The position numbers and the translations under genes were made by a program. Below the pieces are notes generated by a model. The model was not told where the DNA came from. It did not search any database and saw nothing but the letters and a program-made list of their open reading frames with translations. Positions 35,707 to 49,199 of a DNA stretch of 64,000 nucleotides are shown piece after piece (positions within the stretch are counted from its first letter, which is position 1; each line of letters starts with the position of its first letter). Source of the DNA: Xanthostigma xanthostigma (Eukaryota > Arthropoda > Insecta > Raphidioptera > Raphidiidae); contig OY754470.1 of the NCBI GenBank assembly GCA_963575645.1, forward strand, positions 1,922,001 to 1,986,000, written 5' to 3'.

Positions 35707-37580
35707 GGAACTTGGGAACGCGTTCATTGATTTTTACCCGCTATTAAAAAAGAAGACTCAACTTAAAAATCATTCTCCTGTATAGTCTATATGGCCGGTC
35801 TTATACAGGACCTCGACTGTATTATTCTATTTTTGATTAAAATTAAATTTCGAAATTTAAAAATAGAATGTTTTATAAATATTCTGCGCAACTAAATATT
35901 GGTTTAATTGTTTTCTTTTATTTATTTTTGCGCAATTACTACAAACACGCCACTTTCCGTGACTTGATAGAATAATTGTTCGACTACACCGTGAGCCGAC
36001 GCATGCACATACATTAAGTACTTACAACGCTTATCAATTAATAAACAAGGCGACACAGGACTCCCGCACATTTTCATTTATCTTTGTCTTACCTAAAGTG
36101 CAGTGAAAATGTACGAAGAGTTCTCCCACCTTCGCTCAAGTGGCCTCATTATTAGATTTGGCAAACGAAATAATCAAAAGCAGCACATTTCTCATATATC
36201 GCTTTACTCCATCTCTTATAATTTAGCCAGCGTGTATCAAATTAGCTCGGAATAAATGGTAAGGAACGCATAGGGGACGAAGATATTGAGCAAAAGTAAG
36301 CTTTTTAACAGTGAAAACAATTTTCAAATTGGTTCAGTAGTTTCTGAAATTAAACATACACTTTTCCTGTATATATTAATATATAATCTTTATTTTAATT
36401 AGAATTGATTAAAATGGTTAAAATGGTGCAGGGTCAGAGTTTTTGTTGAAGACTGACGAAAAAAGGAGTTGGGGTATTAATGGTAGGGGCTATTCTAAGA
36501 AGAGGATGTTTTTGTTCGGGTATATTCTGTCAGAGGATCTTATGGTAGAGAATAAGGTATACTACGGGATGAATTGTTTCTCTTCAATTTCAACTATTGC
36601 ATAAAAATCGTTAGTGACATTTAAAATGTCTAAAGTTGATGAGTTTTTTTTAAGTCGCCTTGAAGTATAATAATTAACAGTGTCGTGTGATTGGCGTATT
36701 TTATAATTGATCAAATCGCGTACAGTTACACATCATAGCGTTCGATGAAAGGCGAGATTAATAATTAAATAAATCAAAACACTTTATTACGGTGATTGTG
36801 TTTGAATATTTCATGGAGAATGATTTTATATTACACGTAACAGTCCGCTCTTGCTGTGTTCTATATACCATTTTCATCTTTTAACGACAATGCGAAACGT
36901 TCCGGAGTTTTTATACCCAGTTATATTGAAACGCCTGCCATCATGTTTCCGTGATCATTTCTTCCTGCTAAAACGAGATTCTGGTTATATAGGTTACGGT
37001 TGTATTTATTGAAAGGTCACAAATAGTTTGAAATAATATTTTCACACATACATATTTATGAATCGATATATTCCGATATTAACTTTTCATTTTTTACAAA
37101 GTGAAAGCTATTTGAAACACTATTAAAATTGTACATTTTTAAGGTATACAGACGGTTAAACTCTATTGTTTTCAGTATTTTGTCTGTGAGTTTAGTCTAT
37201 CTATCTGTCTGTCTATCCGTCTATTTGCCTACCCATCCGTAATAGCCTTCCAGTCTTTACTGTAATGAATTTAAAAGTTGTATCAAATATAAACGAATGC
37301 ACAAAAATGATTGTATTTATATTAAATACGCTCACGTACATCTAAAAGAGAGTAAAAAAATAGATTTTTGAAGATAGATAGGAATATTAAAAAAAATTAT
37401 TTCATTTTTTTTTTGTTCAATATAGTGTCATGGGAATCCATTAGAGTGGCAAATTTTAATACAATATTGTGTCCTGCGGAAGTATTTCGAAAATATTTCA
37501 CCTATAGAAATATCATTTCAACTAACGATGAGTAAATTTCATCTAAATTGGTCCGCGATAAGCTTTTCAGAAACTCGTGA

Positions 37581-37760
37581 AATATACATAGACCAGCCAC
37601 TATTCAAAAAAGTTTCACTTATGTGTCTCTCAAACTGTACAATAAGTTGCCTAATGATATCAAAATGCTGAAACTGGAAACTTTAAAAAAATCACTGAGG
37701 AGCCTTCTTACCAAAAACTGTTTTTACACTGTAGATGAATTTTTTAATAATAAATTTTAA
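37581..37760 (+). pseudogene. C-terminal remnant of a LINE reverse-transcriptase protein
   Basis: An open stretch of 59 codons ends at TAA 37758-37760 and reads SFTYVSLKLYNKLPNDIK, then a Lys/Leu-rich segment and CFYTVDEFFNN. The pattern KLYNxLP...FKxxLKxLL...CYYSVDEF is the usual C-terminal end of non-LTR retrotransposon ORF2 proteins in insects. No reverse transcriptase core is present upstream, so it is a 5'-truncated copy. The following sequence to about 38.19 kb may be its 3' UTR. Confidence 0.6.
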
Positions 37761-39611
37761 TGCGTTTTGACGTCACATATGTATGTATTGTACTATCTTA
37801 TTGTGTAAATATATATCTATACTATTTACGAATGGATTGACAGAACTATAGCCCAAGGCTGCGGAAATGTACGGGCGGCTAAATACAAGCACGACTTACA
37901 TCAGCCTTTGACAAACATTAGCTACTACGCATGACTGTGACGGTTCGCTTATCGTTCTCAGAGAGGTTGGAACAGAGCTATGTTATATTGTAACTGGCAG
38001 AAAACAATGATAAACAAATTAAGAGCCGCAAAATATTGTGTGCTATTTTTTGAATGCTGGCTGGAGTCGGTTAATTTTGAATAGCCCTGGATGACACTGT
38101 ACTTAAATGCGTCACTGAACTGGTTTTTAACGCTAGCTTTGCGAACAGAAGCGGCGTGAACGAAGCCGCCGGCAAAAACTATATATTATAATTTGTCTAG
38201 ATAAATATTTCAACAATGTAAAAATCAAACAAGATAACTTTTGTGAAAAATAAAAATAGATTACTGTAATTATTTAATTAGCGAAGGTAAACCAACATGC
38301 ATACCTTTAATTAATGTGTAATTACGTAAATAAATATTTTATGCATTATTACCATCCACTAATCCCAAAAGGTGGTATTAAAAAAGAACAACACATAATG
38401 GTCAATAAATTATAATGAACTTGGAGAAATTACAGCGGCTTTAGTGTTAAAATATAACGGTTAAATGTGGTAAAAATTTATTTTCATTAAAACAGACTTT
38501 CTTTAACTGATTATTCGGTTACGAATAGACTTCAAAGAAATTATTAATCAAAATAATTGTATTACACTTTAAAGATGGAAGTTTACAGCAATTAAATTGA
38601 AACGACTCCCTATCAAGAGTTTAAACTGGCAAATGTGAATTTTTAACGTTTGTTTCTTTATAGGGGCTAATATCTGGAACTGCTGAACCGATTCTAAAAA
38701 TTATTTCACAAATAAATAGCTACACTTTCCCCAAGTGATATAGGCTATATTTTATTTTGATGAAACATAAAAATCTTAAATAAACTGGATATTTTCAGTA
38801 CACTCGGAAAGTTCAGTAATTTTGTGATGGAAGTACGGATATATAAAAAAAGATTTGTTCAAAACTGACTATTGTGCGTAATGGGCCACGTTACACAACT
38901 ATAATATATAATAATAATTACAGACGCGTTCTGTTATAATGTTTGTTTTGTATAATAATAAAATTTCAATTATTAGTATTGACTTTCATATTCCAAAATT
39001 ATTTTAAAAATGAAAAATTCCAGTCGCGTCCCTAAAAATACTTAAATATTCATCGAATTACGTGACTATTCAATTTATCTGATTGGAACTTAAACCTAGA
39101 ATAATTTAGAAGGGATTATTTTCGGAGAAGGCAATGTGAACGAAAGAAAATTACAAAGGTAAACAAAATGTCTTTATAGGTTATGATTTTGAATTCTTGT
39201 CAAATAAGGAAAAAAAATAAAATTAAATTGATAACATTGACGTTATCGTATTTTTCTCGGTTACATAATTTTTGTTATCATGAATTTCTATTTTTTATAA
39301 AAATAAATCTATATTTGATATCCGTCCACTTTACCTCAGTAGACATCCGGTAAGAAACTTCGACTCTTATCTGCGTAGTTCGATATATAAAAATGCGTTG
39401 CTTTTTTTTATATACCTAACCACAAGGGTTGAGATGGCACGTTTCTATATACAGGTGATTTTTAAGTTGTTTATTTATTTTTTAACAGCGTGTAGAAATC
39501 AAATAGACGAAAAAATATTTTAAGTAACTTTTTTATCAAAACTCAAAAATAACAGCATTTCATTTTTTAATTATTTTTTAAAAATTTTATTTAATTAATT
39601 CAAAAGCCTGG

Positions 39612-39956
39612 TTAACACACGCGAAGAAATGATAGCACGAATGGTAAATGCATCCCAGATAATTCGCTGAAGGCCTTTATCGCTACTGCAAGCATGTACA
39701 GAAAGCATGGGTTGACGCGCGCATCTTTGTGTTCAACGAAACGGGGACAACTTCGAACAATTTCTGTTAATACTTGATAATGACATAACATATTTCTATA
39801 GTGACATAACATAGCAGGTAAAATCGATTCAGGAGAAATCCATATAAGAACCTCAATTTCAACCACTGGTATTAGCAAAAAATCGTACACTTTCTGCATG
39901 GATTTTGACATTTGAACGTATGCTTTGTCATTTTCCTTTACGTGCATTATATGCAA
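39612..39956 (-). CDS. Unrecognised 114-codon open frame
   Basis: Begins MHIMHVKENDKAYVQ and ends LPFVLSFLRVC. Composition is less biased than neighbouring chance frames, with mixed polar and hydrophobic residues and seven cysteines. A short internal duplication (MLCHYRN/MLCHYQV) comes from a repeated ATGTTATGTCA motif. No signal peptide, helix bundle or motif that I recognise, and no splice context that would make it an exon of gene A or B. It could be a fragment of an old gene or transposon, or chance. Confidence 0.2.
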   Translation of the reverse strand: MHIMHVKENDKAYVQMSKSMQKVYDFLLIPVVEIEVLIWISPESILPAMLCHYRNMLCHYQVLTEIVRSCPRFVEHKDARVNPCFLYMLAVAIKAFSELSGMHLPFVLSFLRVC

Positions 39957-40296
39957 AATAATTGTGATTTAAATGAAAGCACGACAAATTTAACATGAGT
40001 TTTAACACGATAATAATTCATATTTTAGCGTATTGCTCTTTCCACGCAAAATATAATTTAACGTTTAATAAATACAGTATAAATCTGATTACATATTTGC
40101 ATTCATTCATTACGGTACTACAGTACTGGCAAGGATAATTTACTATGAAAGAAATTGGTGTCTGTGAAATAAATTAGATGAAATTTGTAGAAAATCATGC
40201 GATATATCATGAATTATAGACGCTCGACCATTGGGCTCATTAGCGTGGAATTCAGTAGCACATATTTTTATGCCTAGCATCAATTCATATTTTTAA

Positions 40297-40717
40297 TCTA
40301 TTTATATAAAAACCTAGTGCCACAATTTTGGCCGCTATAATCTCCGAAACCACTGAACCGATTTTAATGAAATTTTATTAATGTGTTCTGCTTAGTCCAA
40401 CTTACACTATAAGATAGTTTTTATTAAATATTTTGCACAAAATTACGGTGTTTTGTGTAAAAAAATTATTTTAGTTACATGTAGCGTCATCTGATAGAAA
40501 TTACTCAAAACTATTGTTCAGAAGCAAACAAATAAAAAACGTTTTAGTACCAGGTAGTGACATCTGATAGAATTCGCTCAAAGCTATTACCTAGTTTAAA
40601 AGCAAATCTGGTATAGAATTTGCTAGAAACTATTAGTTCAGACGCCGGGCCGCAAACGAAAAACATTTTGCAGAATTATATCTATCGCACTAGGGTGAAA
40701 CCGGGCCGGACTGCTAG
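40297..40717 (+). mobile_element. Non-autonomous Helitron, 421 bp, both ends
   Basis: Starts A|TCTATTTATATAAAAACC at 40297 and ends GGTGAAACCGGGCCGGACTG then CTAG|T at 40717. Body shared with the copies at 27586 and 48334. Insertion is between A and T. No coding capacity. Confidence 0.8.
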
Positions 40718-42747
40718 TTTAGTATGAAATCTAAACGACACTCTTACCAGTTTTCGGATGTTTAAGGTTTTCTGAAATATCTGACATTAAATTTGAGTTA
40801 ATTGAAAATTTTTATTCTAATTAAACGATTCTTTATTATTTAAAATATTTACCGATAAATAAAATTGAACAGTATTTTTTTAACTATAAGATTTATCAAT
40901 TTCTCCAGCTTTGATATCAGATATTTCGAAAAGCATTTAGTCATTTACATGAAAAATTCTCATAATGACATTCTTTCTGAATTCATCAACAAATTAAATG
41001 TGCTACCTCTTGAAATAAATCGTTGTGCGCCGGGTGCGGTTGAAACTGACACAACTATTCAACACCTATGTCTATAGTTGTATCTTTCTATCGATTGTTC
41101 GACCCCCTCAAAGTTTCTAGTTCCTCACTCAAAAGGCAAAACAATAAAATGCGTCTAAACTTTTCGCTGTATATACTCTGTAACGTTAATAGTTAAACGC
41201 TAGTAATTTGTATTACTTTAAAATAAAACTTTTACAATACATGTTCGTTTTTTTGTGGTTAACAGTAAACTACAATTGGAAAAATTGATCGCAGTTAAAA
41301 AAAATAGAACTTTAGTTTGACATTGGACAAATACACCATAATAATATGCTAATGATTACCCTTCAGTGTTTGCGAAAACAAACTTTTAAACCTTGACATA
41401 CATTATACAGGGTGGCCAAATTAGCACTTTATCCGGGAAATACGTATCGCATGTGGTCCGGTCTTGAAACTAGTACCTGCAGCGTCTTCGAAGAAACAGG
41501 GTCCAATTCTCTCTCTTCACCAAATTTTACACCCCACTGCAATGATCGTTTATGAACTAACAGTATTCTTCGTATACAATTAAAATATATTACTTATTGA
41601 ATTTATTTTATGATATTTTTTTGTTTGCATGATTATTACTATTATTTCCATATTCCTTTTTTAAGTAAAATACCAAATAACATTTTCGGGATGGAGGAAG
41701 GTGTTTGTCTGACTTTTGTATTCGCACCCGAACCCAACACAATCGGCCGGCCCTCGTTGTTGTATCTATAGAGTTTGTCAAAATTGGCGGCATAAATAAA
41801 TTGTTTAGTTGGCCATCCTTAGTTGTAACCTTGCAATCGTAAACCAATTCGTGATGCGTAACTGTTCAGATTTCGTACAACTGGTCACTCATGCAACACG
41901 CAATAATGGTTGGCCGGTTCTTGGAACATCGAAGCTTTGATCTCAGGACCGGTTCGGCCGTTTTTATTTGAATTTCACCTTCTAACCGTAGACGTTACTA
42001 GACATTCGTCTTCCATATACTGTATGTGTCATAATACGCAATAAAGAACATTTCTCAATTAATAGTAATATTTTAATTTTACAGTAAAAAGTTCTGCCAA
42101 CACAATAGCGAACCGGTCTGGCTTCATCGAGGTGCGAATTGCATTTTTAAATATTAATCTATTTCCCGTTAACCGATAATAAAATAATAATAATATATCT
42201 ATTTAACCTTAAAAAATCAAAGATAGTAGGAAGGTTCGTCAAAAAATAATTTTATAAAATTTATTTAACAGTTCTTTTGCTAGACGGAAGTTTATTAAAA
42301 AGTTCTATTCAATTATAATAGGCACCATTTTTAAACTCATTTTTATTTATACAGATGATATAGGTATAAGTATATTTGTGAGTCGTTTTACGTCCTCCAG
42401 AAGGGCCCCGTTGACCTACAAAGCTGTAACTTTGCACACTTATAGTATAATAAGGTACTGGGCAGACATTTTTCTCCCCCCCAGGAACAAATTAAGAAAT
42501 TTTTCGGAAAAACATTCAAACTTCCATAGATTACTTTAAACACGTATAGGGTACGGAAATGAGATTTTTCCACAGAACGAAGATACAGTAGCTTATTACA
42601 TTTAACGCAAGTATCCTTTTATAGTTTGAAATAAATATTTTTGAAGTGAAACTTCTTTAGTCACGATGAGAATAATTTTGTTCAACAGCGTAACGAAAAC
42701 TGTCAGCAATGAGCTTCTAAACTGGAATCGATTGCTGGGAGGAAACT

Positions 42748-42962
42748 CGATCGACATACTCCTTTCTTTTTAGTGTTTAATTGGTTCCAAATGTTTACCA
42801 ATGTGAACGCTTGAGGATTCTTGAGCTTTTTTATATAATTTTACCTCTTTTTTATTTAAAAAAAACTGGAAACGTGTAAATCTCACGCATCTAAAATGAG
42901 ACTTCTATTGGTAAACATTTGTAACCAAGTAAACACTAAACAGAAAGGAGCGTGTCGATCGT
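42748..42962. repeat. Inverted repeat pair, arms about 57 bp
   Basis: TCCTTTCTTTTTAGTGTTTA and TTGGTAAACATTTG with their inverse at 42908-42962 form a foldback with an AT-rich loop of about 100 bp. A few mismatches. Probably a decayed MITE. Confidence 0.65.
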
Positions 42963-43191
42963 GATTTCTGTAAATATATGAATCAACAATTATCTCTTGT
43001 CCGCGGTTGCACATCAAATGATTTTCGGTAATTAAATATTAAATCTGTAATTTGCGTCGCTTGATTATACAAGCATAGTAAATCTGCCAAACACAGCAAC
43101 GTGAAATTATTCGCGTGTATAAAATTCACAGAAAGAAATTGTGCATTTTTACTGGAATTGATAAACACGGACGAATAGTAACGGTGAATAT

Positions 43192-43262
43192 AATTGTCTG
43201 AAAAATTGGTCGATAATTTTATTTATTGAAGAGTTCTAATCAGACGTTAATCAAAGTATTGT
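43192..43262 (+). mobile_element. Penelope-like 3' fragment
   Basis: TGTCTGAAAAATTGGTCGAT followed by AATTTTATTTATTGAAGAG and the TCAGACGTTAATCAAAG segment is almost identical, in opposite orientation, to 61226-61292. It is the tail of the same Penelope-like family. Confidence 0.6.
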
Positions 43263-45149
43263 TCATATTATTTTCATTTAACCTCTGTCGTTATATGTTT
43301 CAATTATTACGCAAAAGGATGTTTTTATGTCATAATCGTAAAAAAACGGTAAATAATCTTCAAAACACAAACTGCCCTTGAAGACGCATGAAAAAGTTAT
43401 GTCGTACAATTATCATACTTTCTGTTATGTGAAATGAATCTTTTATAACTAAATCTTTGATGCACATTAGAATAATAACAGGGTCGTATATGAATTTGAC
43501 CTAGAAAATAACGATCTATCAGATATTTGAGTGGTATGAAACTATACGTTTCTCAAATTTAATTTTTCCTTACTAATATACAGGATGTTCATACCATTCC
43601 TGATCGATCATCAGTAAAATAGAGTTATTCTGAGCAAAAAAGTTCTCAGATATTTTTTTATCGCTACACCGCTGATGAGATATTAATTATAACCGAAAAG
43701 TGGCGGTGTAGGCGTGGTCTATCAATATTTAATTTCGCTCAACTTATTGGAACACAGGACTAAAAAATGTCCAGAACATTTCTGCTCGAAATTTGTGTCT
43801 CTATTTCATTGTACTATCCGTAGGCGATCGATGTGGAATCCTGTTTAAAAATAAAAATTGTAAGTTTGTAACTCAATTCAATTTTATTTCAAATGTACGT
43901 TTATCGTATAACCATAAACGAATAATAATTTCTTTTAAAATTATCTAGTTTGTATATTTTAGCCGTGCAATTTTCATCTAATATTTTAAGTTTTATTGTG
44001 GTGTATTGATTATATACACACCTCTAAAATTAATGAAATAGGTACAGAGTTGTTTTAGAAAGAGATGAAAATTGAAAACCAAGGAGGGTAAAACTTATTG
44101 TCTTTTGTACAAAGATACTCCACTACGGTTGTTAGTTTACCATGATGACGTCACGGGGAACCCTTCCGACCATCTAATTAGCTTATACAAGGTGAACCTT
44201 TTAAAGGGACCCTTTGCCAATGATATAACAATAATAAATGGATAATATAAATTGGTACTAGGCCGAGATAATCCTGACACTTGGTAGACTGTTGATCGAT
44301 CGATAATGGTCATATTTCTCTAATATGATAATGACAGAGAACATAACCATAAAAATTAAATATCAACAATTTTCTTTCTCATTTTAAAAACATTTTCTTT
44401 TAAATTCGTTTTCAGTATTTTTGAACAATATTATCGTTTAACTTTGTAACGTTTTTCTTTTTTTCAAAAATGACACTTAGTTGCCGAGTGTCAATGTTCT
44501 ATACTTTATTTAACGTTTCCTAAAAGAAATTTGAAAATTCTTAACTGTAGGTATATAAGTTTTCACTAGTGTTTATGTGGCAGCACTTGCGATCTGTTTT
44601 TATAGACGAAATATTTTTTCAATGCACGTCTCTTCGACACATCCAAGTAATATTATGCGTGTGTCCTTTATTTGAACTCGGAGACACGATCGATGAGTTT
44701 TATAAATCTGTGGCACATGATCAAAATGTTAATAATAAAAAAGAGACAATATATTTTTGACCAAAAGTTTTTGTTACTGGTTTTGCAAAAACCCTATCAA
44801 TGGCCATATTCACCGTACGTAAATAGTTATTTATTCGTTTCATTCCTCTGAAAAAATAGCGATAATTCAGTTCACCAAGTATAATTAATTTTACTGCATC
44901 TATAAATCTATTCTGTCTAAATTCTCGGGTATAAATATTTATTCGCCTGAGAAAATAATAATGGGGTATATTATATCTGCAGAGTTTGCTCTTGTGAATT
45001 TATTTATGTGTTGTTTACTAACCTTTTGTGAAACATTAAAGCTAGTGGAAGTTTTGTGTGCATTGGGTTAGGATAAAACATTATTATTTTAATGAAACTT
45101 TTTTTGACGTAAACACTAACGCCATCAGTCGGATTTTTGGGTGAACGTC

Positions 45150-45310
45150 ACAATATTCAAGAAAAATACCAAGGAGTATAGTGCAGTGTGTATTTATTCT
45201 TCAACTAATTATTTTACCTGATAATTTGGTTGGTAAATTGAAAGTAAATTTTATTCTAACGAATAAATTTGTTCCGAGATTAGTAACTTCTATCTTTAAT
45301 AGTGTTCGAT
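45150..45310 (+). mobile_element. Helitron fragment (same family as 20886-21112)
   Basis: AGTATAGTGCAGTGTGTATT, TTCTAACGAATAAATTTGTT and CTATCTTTAATAGTGTTC match the inverted segment at about 20958-21085. The CTAG end is missing. Confidence 0.6.
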
Positions 45311-47158
45311 GAATATGGTCATAAGTATACCCAAAAGTATAAAATATTTCAAAATATAATTTAGCTTTTAAAATTGTGTACCTTTCAGGTTGTTTGTAAT
45401 ATATGTAGGTAGAACAATTTTCTGCGCAGTATTATAGACTATTGTTTTAACTCTTCATTTGAAATGTTATTTCAAATCGTATTGCAATATGACCTGTGTA
45501 TCGGATTTTAAAACATAGTTTTTAATTACGTTAATTAATTAACTGAATAATGCAGTACCTACTTCAAACAATTTGTTTGTAGTTTGTATTTTAATTTTAC
45601 GGTGAGTATTGATTTTCATTTTGATGATATAATTATTTATATATTTTTACTCCGCTTTTTGTACTTCAAAATTATCCAATTTTGTTGCGTGTTTTAATTT
45701 CAAATTGTTCATTAGTGGTGTGTCCCTATCTAGATGATTATTTAATATAATTGATTTTTTAAAATTAAAAAACAGCAATGAAAATTTGCAGACACGTCAA
45801 AAATTTTACCGTTTGTATAAAAATATTTCCAGTGCGAAAATAAAACAATTATATTATCAATAAAATAAGACGCTTATAGCCTGTGTTGTTGAGCATATAT
45901 AATTTATCTATCAGTGGAAACGTAAATAAATGTATATAATAAAATCTTTTTTTACAGGTATTTTTCAGTATCAGAATATTTAAGAAAAATAGCGTTGTTG
46001 GTTCACGCATAAAAAAGTTATTCTGACTGTTTTATGAATCAATAAAAGACACGACGACCGCCTTTTGTCTGTAATTTGAACTTATTATTTTAATTCATGA
46101 GGAGGCGACAAATTCTAATGAAAAAACAGTTTTTTATAATTAATTTAATTAATTTTTAAACTATCAAAGATTTCTAGAAAAATATATACCGGCTAATGTA
46201 TTCACTTATCTTTTAAACAAGGCGTAAAAATTAATTTAAAAGTTGAAAGACAGTTTTAAGAAAATTAAATTTTCTTTTTGTAATTATGGAATTTACAAAC
46301 ATTTGGCGTAATTGTTTTGTTAAAATTTGTTTATAAAATTTGAAGAAAAAAATAAAAAATATCGCGGTTTTTTAATAATTTTTATAGATTAATAATTTTG
46401 AAAGAATTGATAATGCAAAGCAGAACAAAGCCCCAGTTCTCTAGATTTTTATAAAAAAAAAAATGTAATTGATTATTTGTTGTCGGTTCGCAGTTTGTTG
46501 AAAAGACTAGCCTTTGGATATTTTAGTAAAATTGTTAACGAGTTCTATTCCTTTCGTGATTATATATAATGATTATTTGTCTACATAATATATATTTAAC
46601 AACCATCCATTAGTTTCTAAACAAAAATCCAATTCAATAATGTTTTTATACGAAATAATTAATATGTAAGCAAATTTAAATTGAAAAATTGTAATCTTTT
46701 TATACTAGAAAATAGCAAAAAAATTTCTTTTTTTTTAATGTTATAGAAGAAGAGGATTGTAGATTATAGACGCTCAATAACGGAGGTCAGCAGCGTCTAT
46801 ACGTTATAGAGCAAAACTTCCGAAATAAACCCAATTGTTTTGGCTCTTCTCAAAGAGAACCATTTGTTAATCTTTCGGTTAATATGTTTATAATATAAAA
46901 AATACTATGCAATTTCCACCCTCTTATAGATGAAAATTATCTACACATATAAACCTACCATCCATTAATAAAATCTAAACTAAATACCAATAATTGTATA
47001 TTTTTACAAAACAATAAATGCACAAAAAAATCGCTATTTTTTAATCACTGTATTTACCTTTAACACAAATCCACTCAACTAAACTATTTTTATTATATAT
47101 TTATTAAGCGAATCACTATAAATTTGTTTATAATTGCTTTTATTAGAACGAATTGTTC

Positions 47159-47509
47159 TCACACTACGTTATTCGATAGGTCTCTATATTTTGTTATTGA
47201 TAAATCATGGTTGAAAGATATGCGTCGCTTGGACGTTACACGGGCGTCGGTTAATAAATGCAGACGGTTAAAGCAGGTTAATAGACAATAACACAAAAGT
47301 AGAGGGTTGGTTTTAATGCCGGCAGCAACCCGCGCGCGGCCTCGACGTTCACAGGCGGTGACGACGGCGACGGCGACGAACACAGAGCAAAGCGTCGTTA
47401 CTATCGCATACATACATATACATACGTAGTACATAATATTATATAGAATATAACTGAAGAGCTTGTGAAGTTTTGTAATCAGCCTACGATGTTCAGCGCT
47501 TCTTTTCAA
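47159..47509 (-). other. GC-rich patch with an open frame, possible promoter or exon
   Basis: About 47.32-47.41 kb is strongly GC-rich (CGGCGACGGCGACG, CCCGCGCGCGGCC) within AT-rich DNA. A 116-codon minus frame crosses it, but its translation shows no family I know and has AT-rich hydrophobic flanks. It might be a promoter or non-coding first exon for a minus-strand gene such as gene A. This is inference from composition only. Confidence 0.25.
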
Positions 47510-47761
47510 CTAATTAAGAGACCTCACTCATGCAATAGTAAAAATTAAGATTTTGTAGATTATGAGTGAGTGACGAAATCAGTGAACTTTGTGTAATTTA
47601 ATAAAATCCAAGTTAGCACGGCAATAAAACTTGGTACGTTACATAAGCATGGTAAACCTCATCTTATCCTGAAAATTTGAGACCTGAAGCGTTATTCAGA
47701 CCGAAGTTACGAGGGTTCAAAAATGCACCGTACACCCAGTTTACTGAAATATCTTCATATA

Positions 47762-48331
47762 CAGTGTAACCCCTTTATAACGTCCTTCGTTATAACGAAA
47801 AACTCCCTATAACGTAGAAATTTTTACAATTTGGTTGGTTTACCTTAAAACCCATACATTAATACCCTCTTTATAGCGCAACAGCCATTCTCTATTACGA
47901 AGAAATATGTTCATATTTAGGCGTCAGAAAATATTTACAGACGTAAAGAAGACGATCCTGAACCATCACCAACTATTCAACAAGCACTTGATGCCGACAA
48001 ACTTATCGAAAAATTCCTATTGTTTAATGAAGATGATCTCAAGACATGCATAAGATACTTAATAAAATACAAACAAATAAAATACAAAACAAATATTGGC
48101 ACAGCAAAAAATGTCAGGCAAAGTTAACAGACTATATATGTTTGGAATAAATTAATTAAGTGAAATTTGGTTATTTTTCATTCTTCCCTCTATATAACGA
48201 AAACTCTTTATAACGAAAAAAAATGCCCGGTCCCTTGAGATTCGTTATAATAATAATAATAATAATAATAATAGTTTATTATCCCTGACATAAAAAAATA
48301 TGTGTGGAATCGTCATAAAGAGGTTACACTG
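47762..48331 (+). mobile_element. Pogo/Tigger-type element, 570 bp, with transposase tail
   Basis: Ends CAGTGTAACCCCTTTATAAC and GTCATAAAGAGGTTACACTG are inverted, flanked by TA. TATAACGAAAA motifs recur near both ends. Internally KEDDPEPSPTIQQALDADKL...FLLFNEDDLKT is readable at about 47947-48053. This resembles the C-terminal tail of Tigger transposases, left after deletion of the DDE core. Confidence 0.7.
48247..48273 (+). repeat. AAT microsatellite
   Basis: Nine TAA/AAT units inside the pogo-type element. Confidence 0.9.
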
Positions 48332-48639
48332 TATATAGAAATCTCGTGTCACTATGTTTATCCGCACTAATCTCCGAAACCACTGAACCGAATTTAATGA
48401 ACTTTTGTAAATGTGTCTTGCTTGGTTCCACTTACGCTATAGGATAGTTATAATTAAATATTTTGTACAAAATTATGGTGTTTTCTCAAAAAAAAAAAAA
48501 CTGTTTTACTAACATGCAGCGACATCTGATTGAATTCGCCAAAAGCTATTAGTTTAGACGACGGGCCGCAAACGAAATACGTTTTGCAGAATTATATCTA
48601 TCGCACCCGAGTGAAACCGGGCTGGACCGCTAGTTATTT

Positions 48640-48920
48640 TAGGTAACCGCCTTTCTCGGCTTGAATCCGAATCGCCAGCGTAAGAAAAGAATAAGCGATT
48701 GTAATTTTTAATAAAAACGAATTTAAATCTGATTCGTGCTGTGTTTTCAAAACTCGTCGAAGGTTTTAGAGATGCATCTGCGCAACTCTAGCTCATCGAC
48801 TCGTCGGTCGGTCGCCAAAATCCAGTTCACAGGTGGAGAGACGCACGCCGTCGTGGCGCTGCTGTAGCCACCAGACCCAAGCGTGTCTCATGTACGTCAT
48901 TCGAGCTTACAAACGGCGTA
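48640..48920. other. GC-richer unique-looking patch
   Basis: Contains CGACTCGTCGGTCGGTCGCC and GACGCACGCCGTCGTGGCGC in AT-rich surroundings. No long frame. It may be a regulatory region or untranslated exon; no direct evidence. Confidence 0.2.
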
Positions 48921-49027
48921 CATAATAGATGCAAAGTGGGTTACAACTGAAGGTTTGCAAATAACATATCCTATGCGGACGGTATAGTTTTTTATGAAGC
49001 GCCAAAGCCTTGGTTATCTAAGATAGC

Positions 49028-49179
49028 GGTACCGTAATATAACGTCCGTAATATGACGTCACAAAAACGCGTGCGTTTAGAAGTAAATGGTGGTTTTTAC
49101 CGTGACGTAAAAAAGCAACATCCATTTATTTCTATGAACACTTTTTTTGTTACGTCATTTACCATAATATTACGGTGCC
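49028..49179. mobile_element. 152-bp MITE with GGTACCGTAATAT ends
   Basis: GGTACCGTAATATAACG and its inverse ending ATATTACGGTGCC bound a segment with further paired blocks (TGACGTCAC/TACGTCATT, GGTTTTTACCGTGACGTAA). No coding. Confidence 0.65.
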
Positions 49180-49199
49180 CTTAAAAACAGGGCTTAAGG

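Larger units (their letters stand above)
47752..48633 (+). mobile_element. Helitron split by a nested pogo-type element
   Basis: The 5' end A|TCTTCATA (47752) and the downstream TATAGAAATC...CGAAACCACTGAACCG (48334 on) line up with the Helitron at 40297 once the insertion at 47762-48331 and one TA copy are removed. It ends GTGAAACCGGGCTGGACCG then CTAG|T at 48633. Confidence 0.65.
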
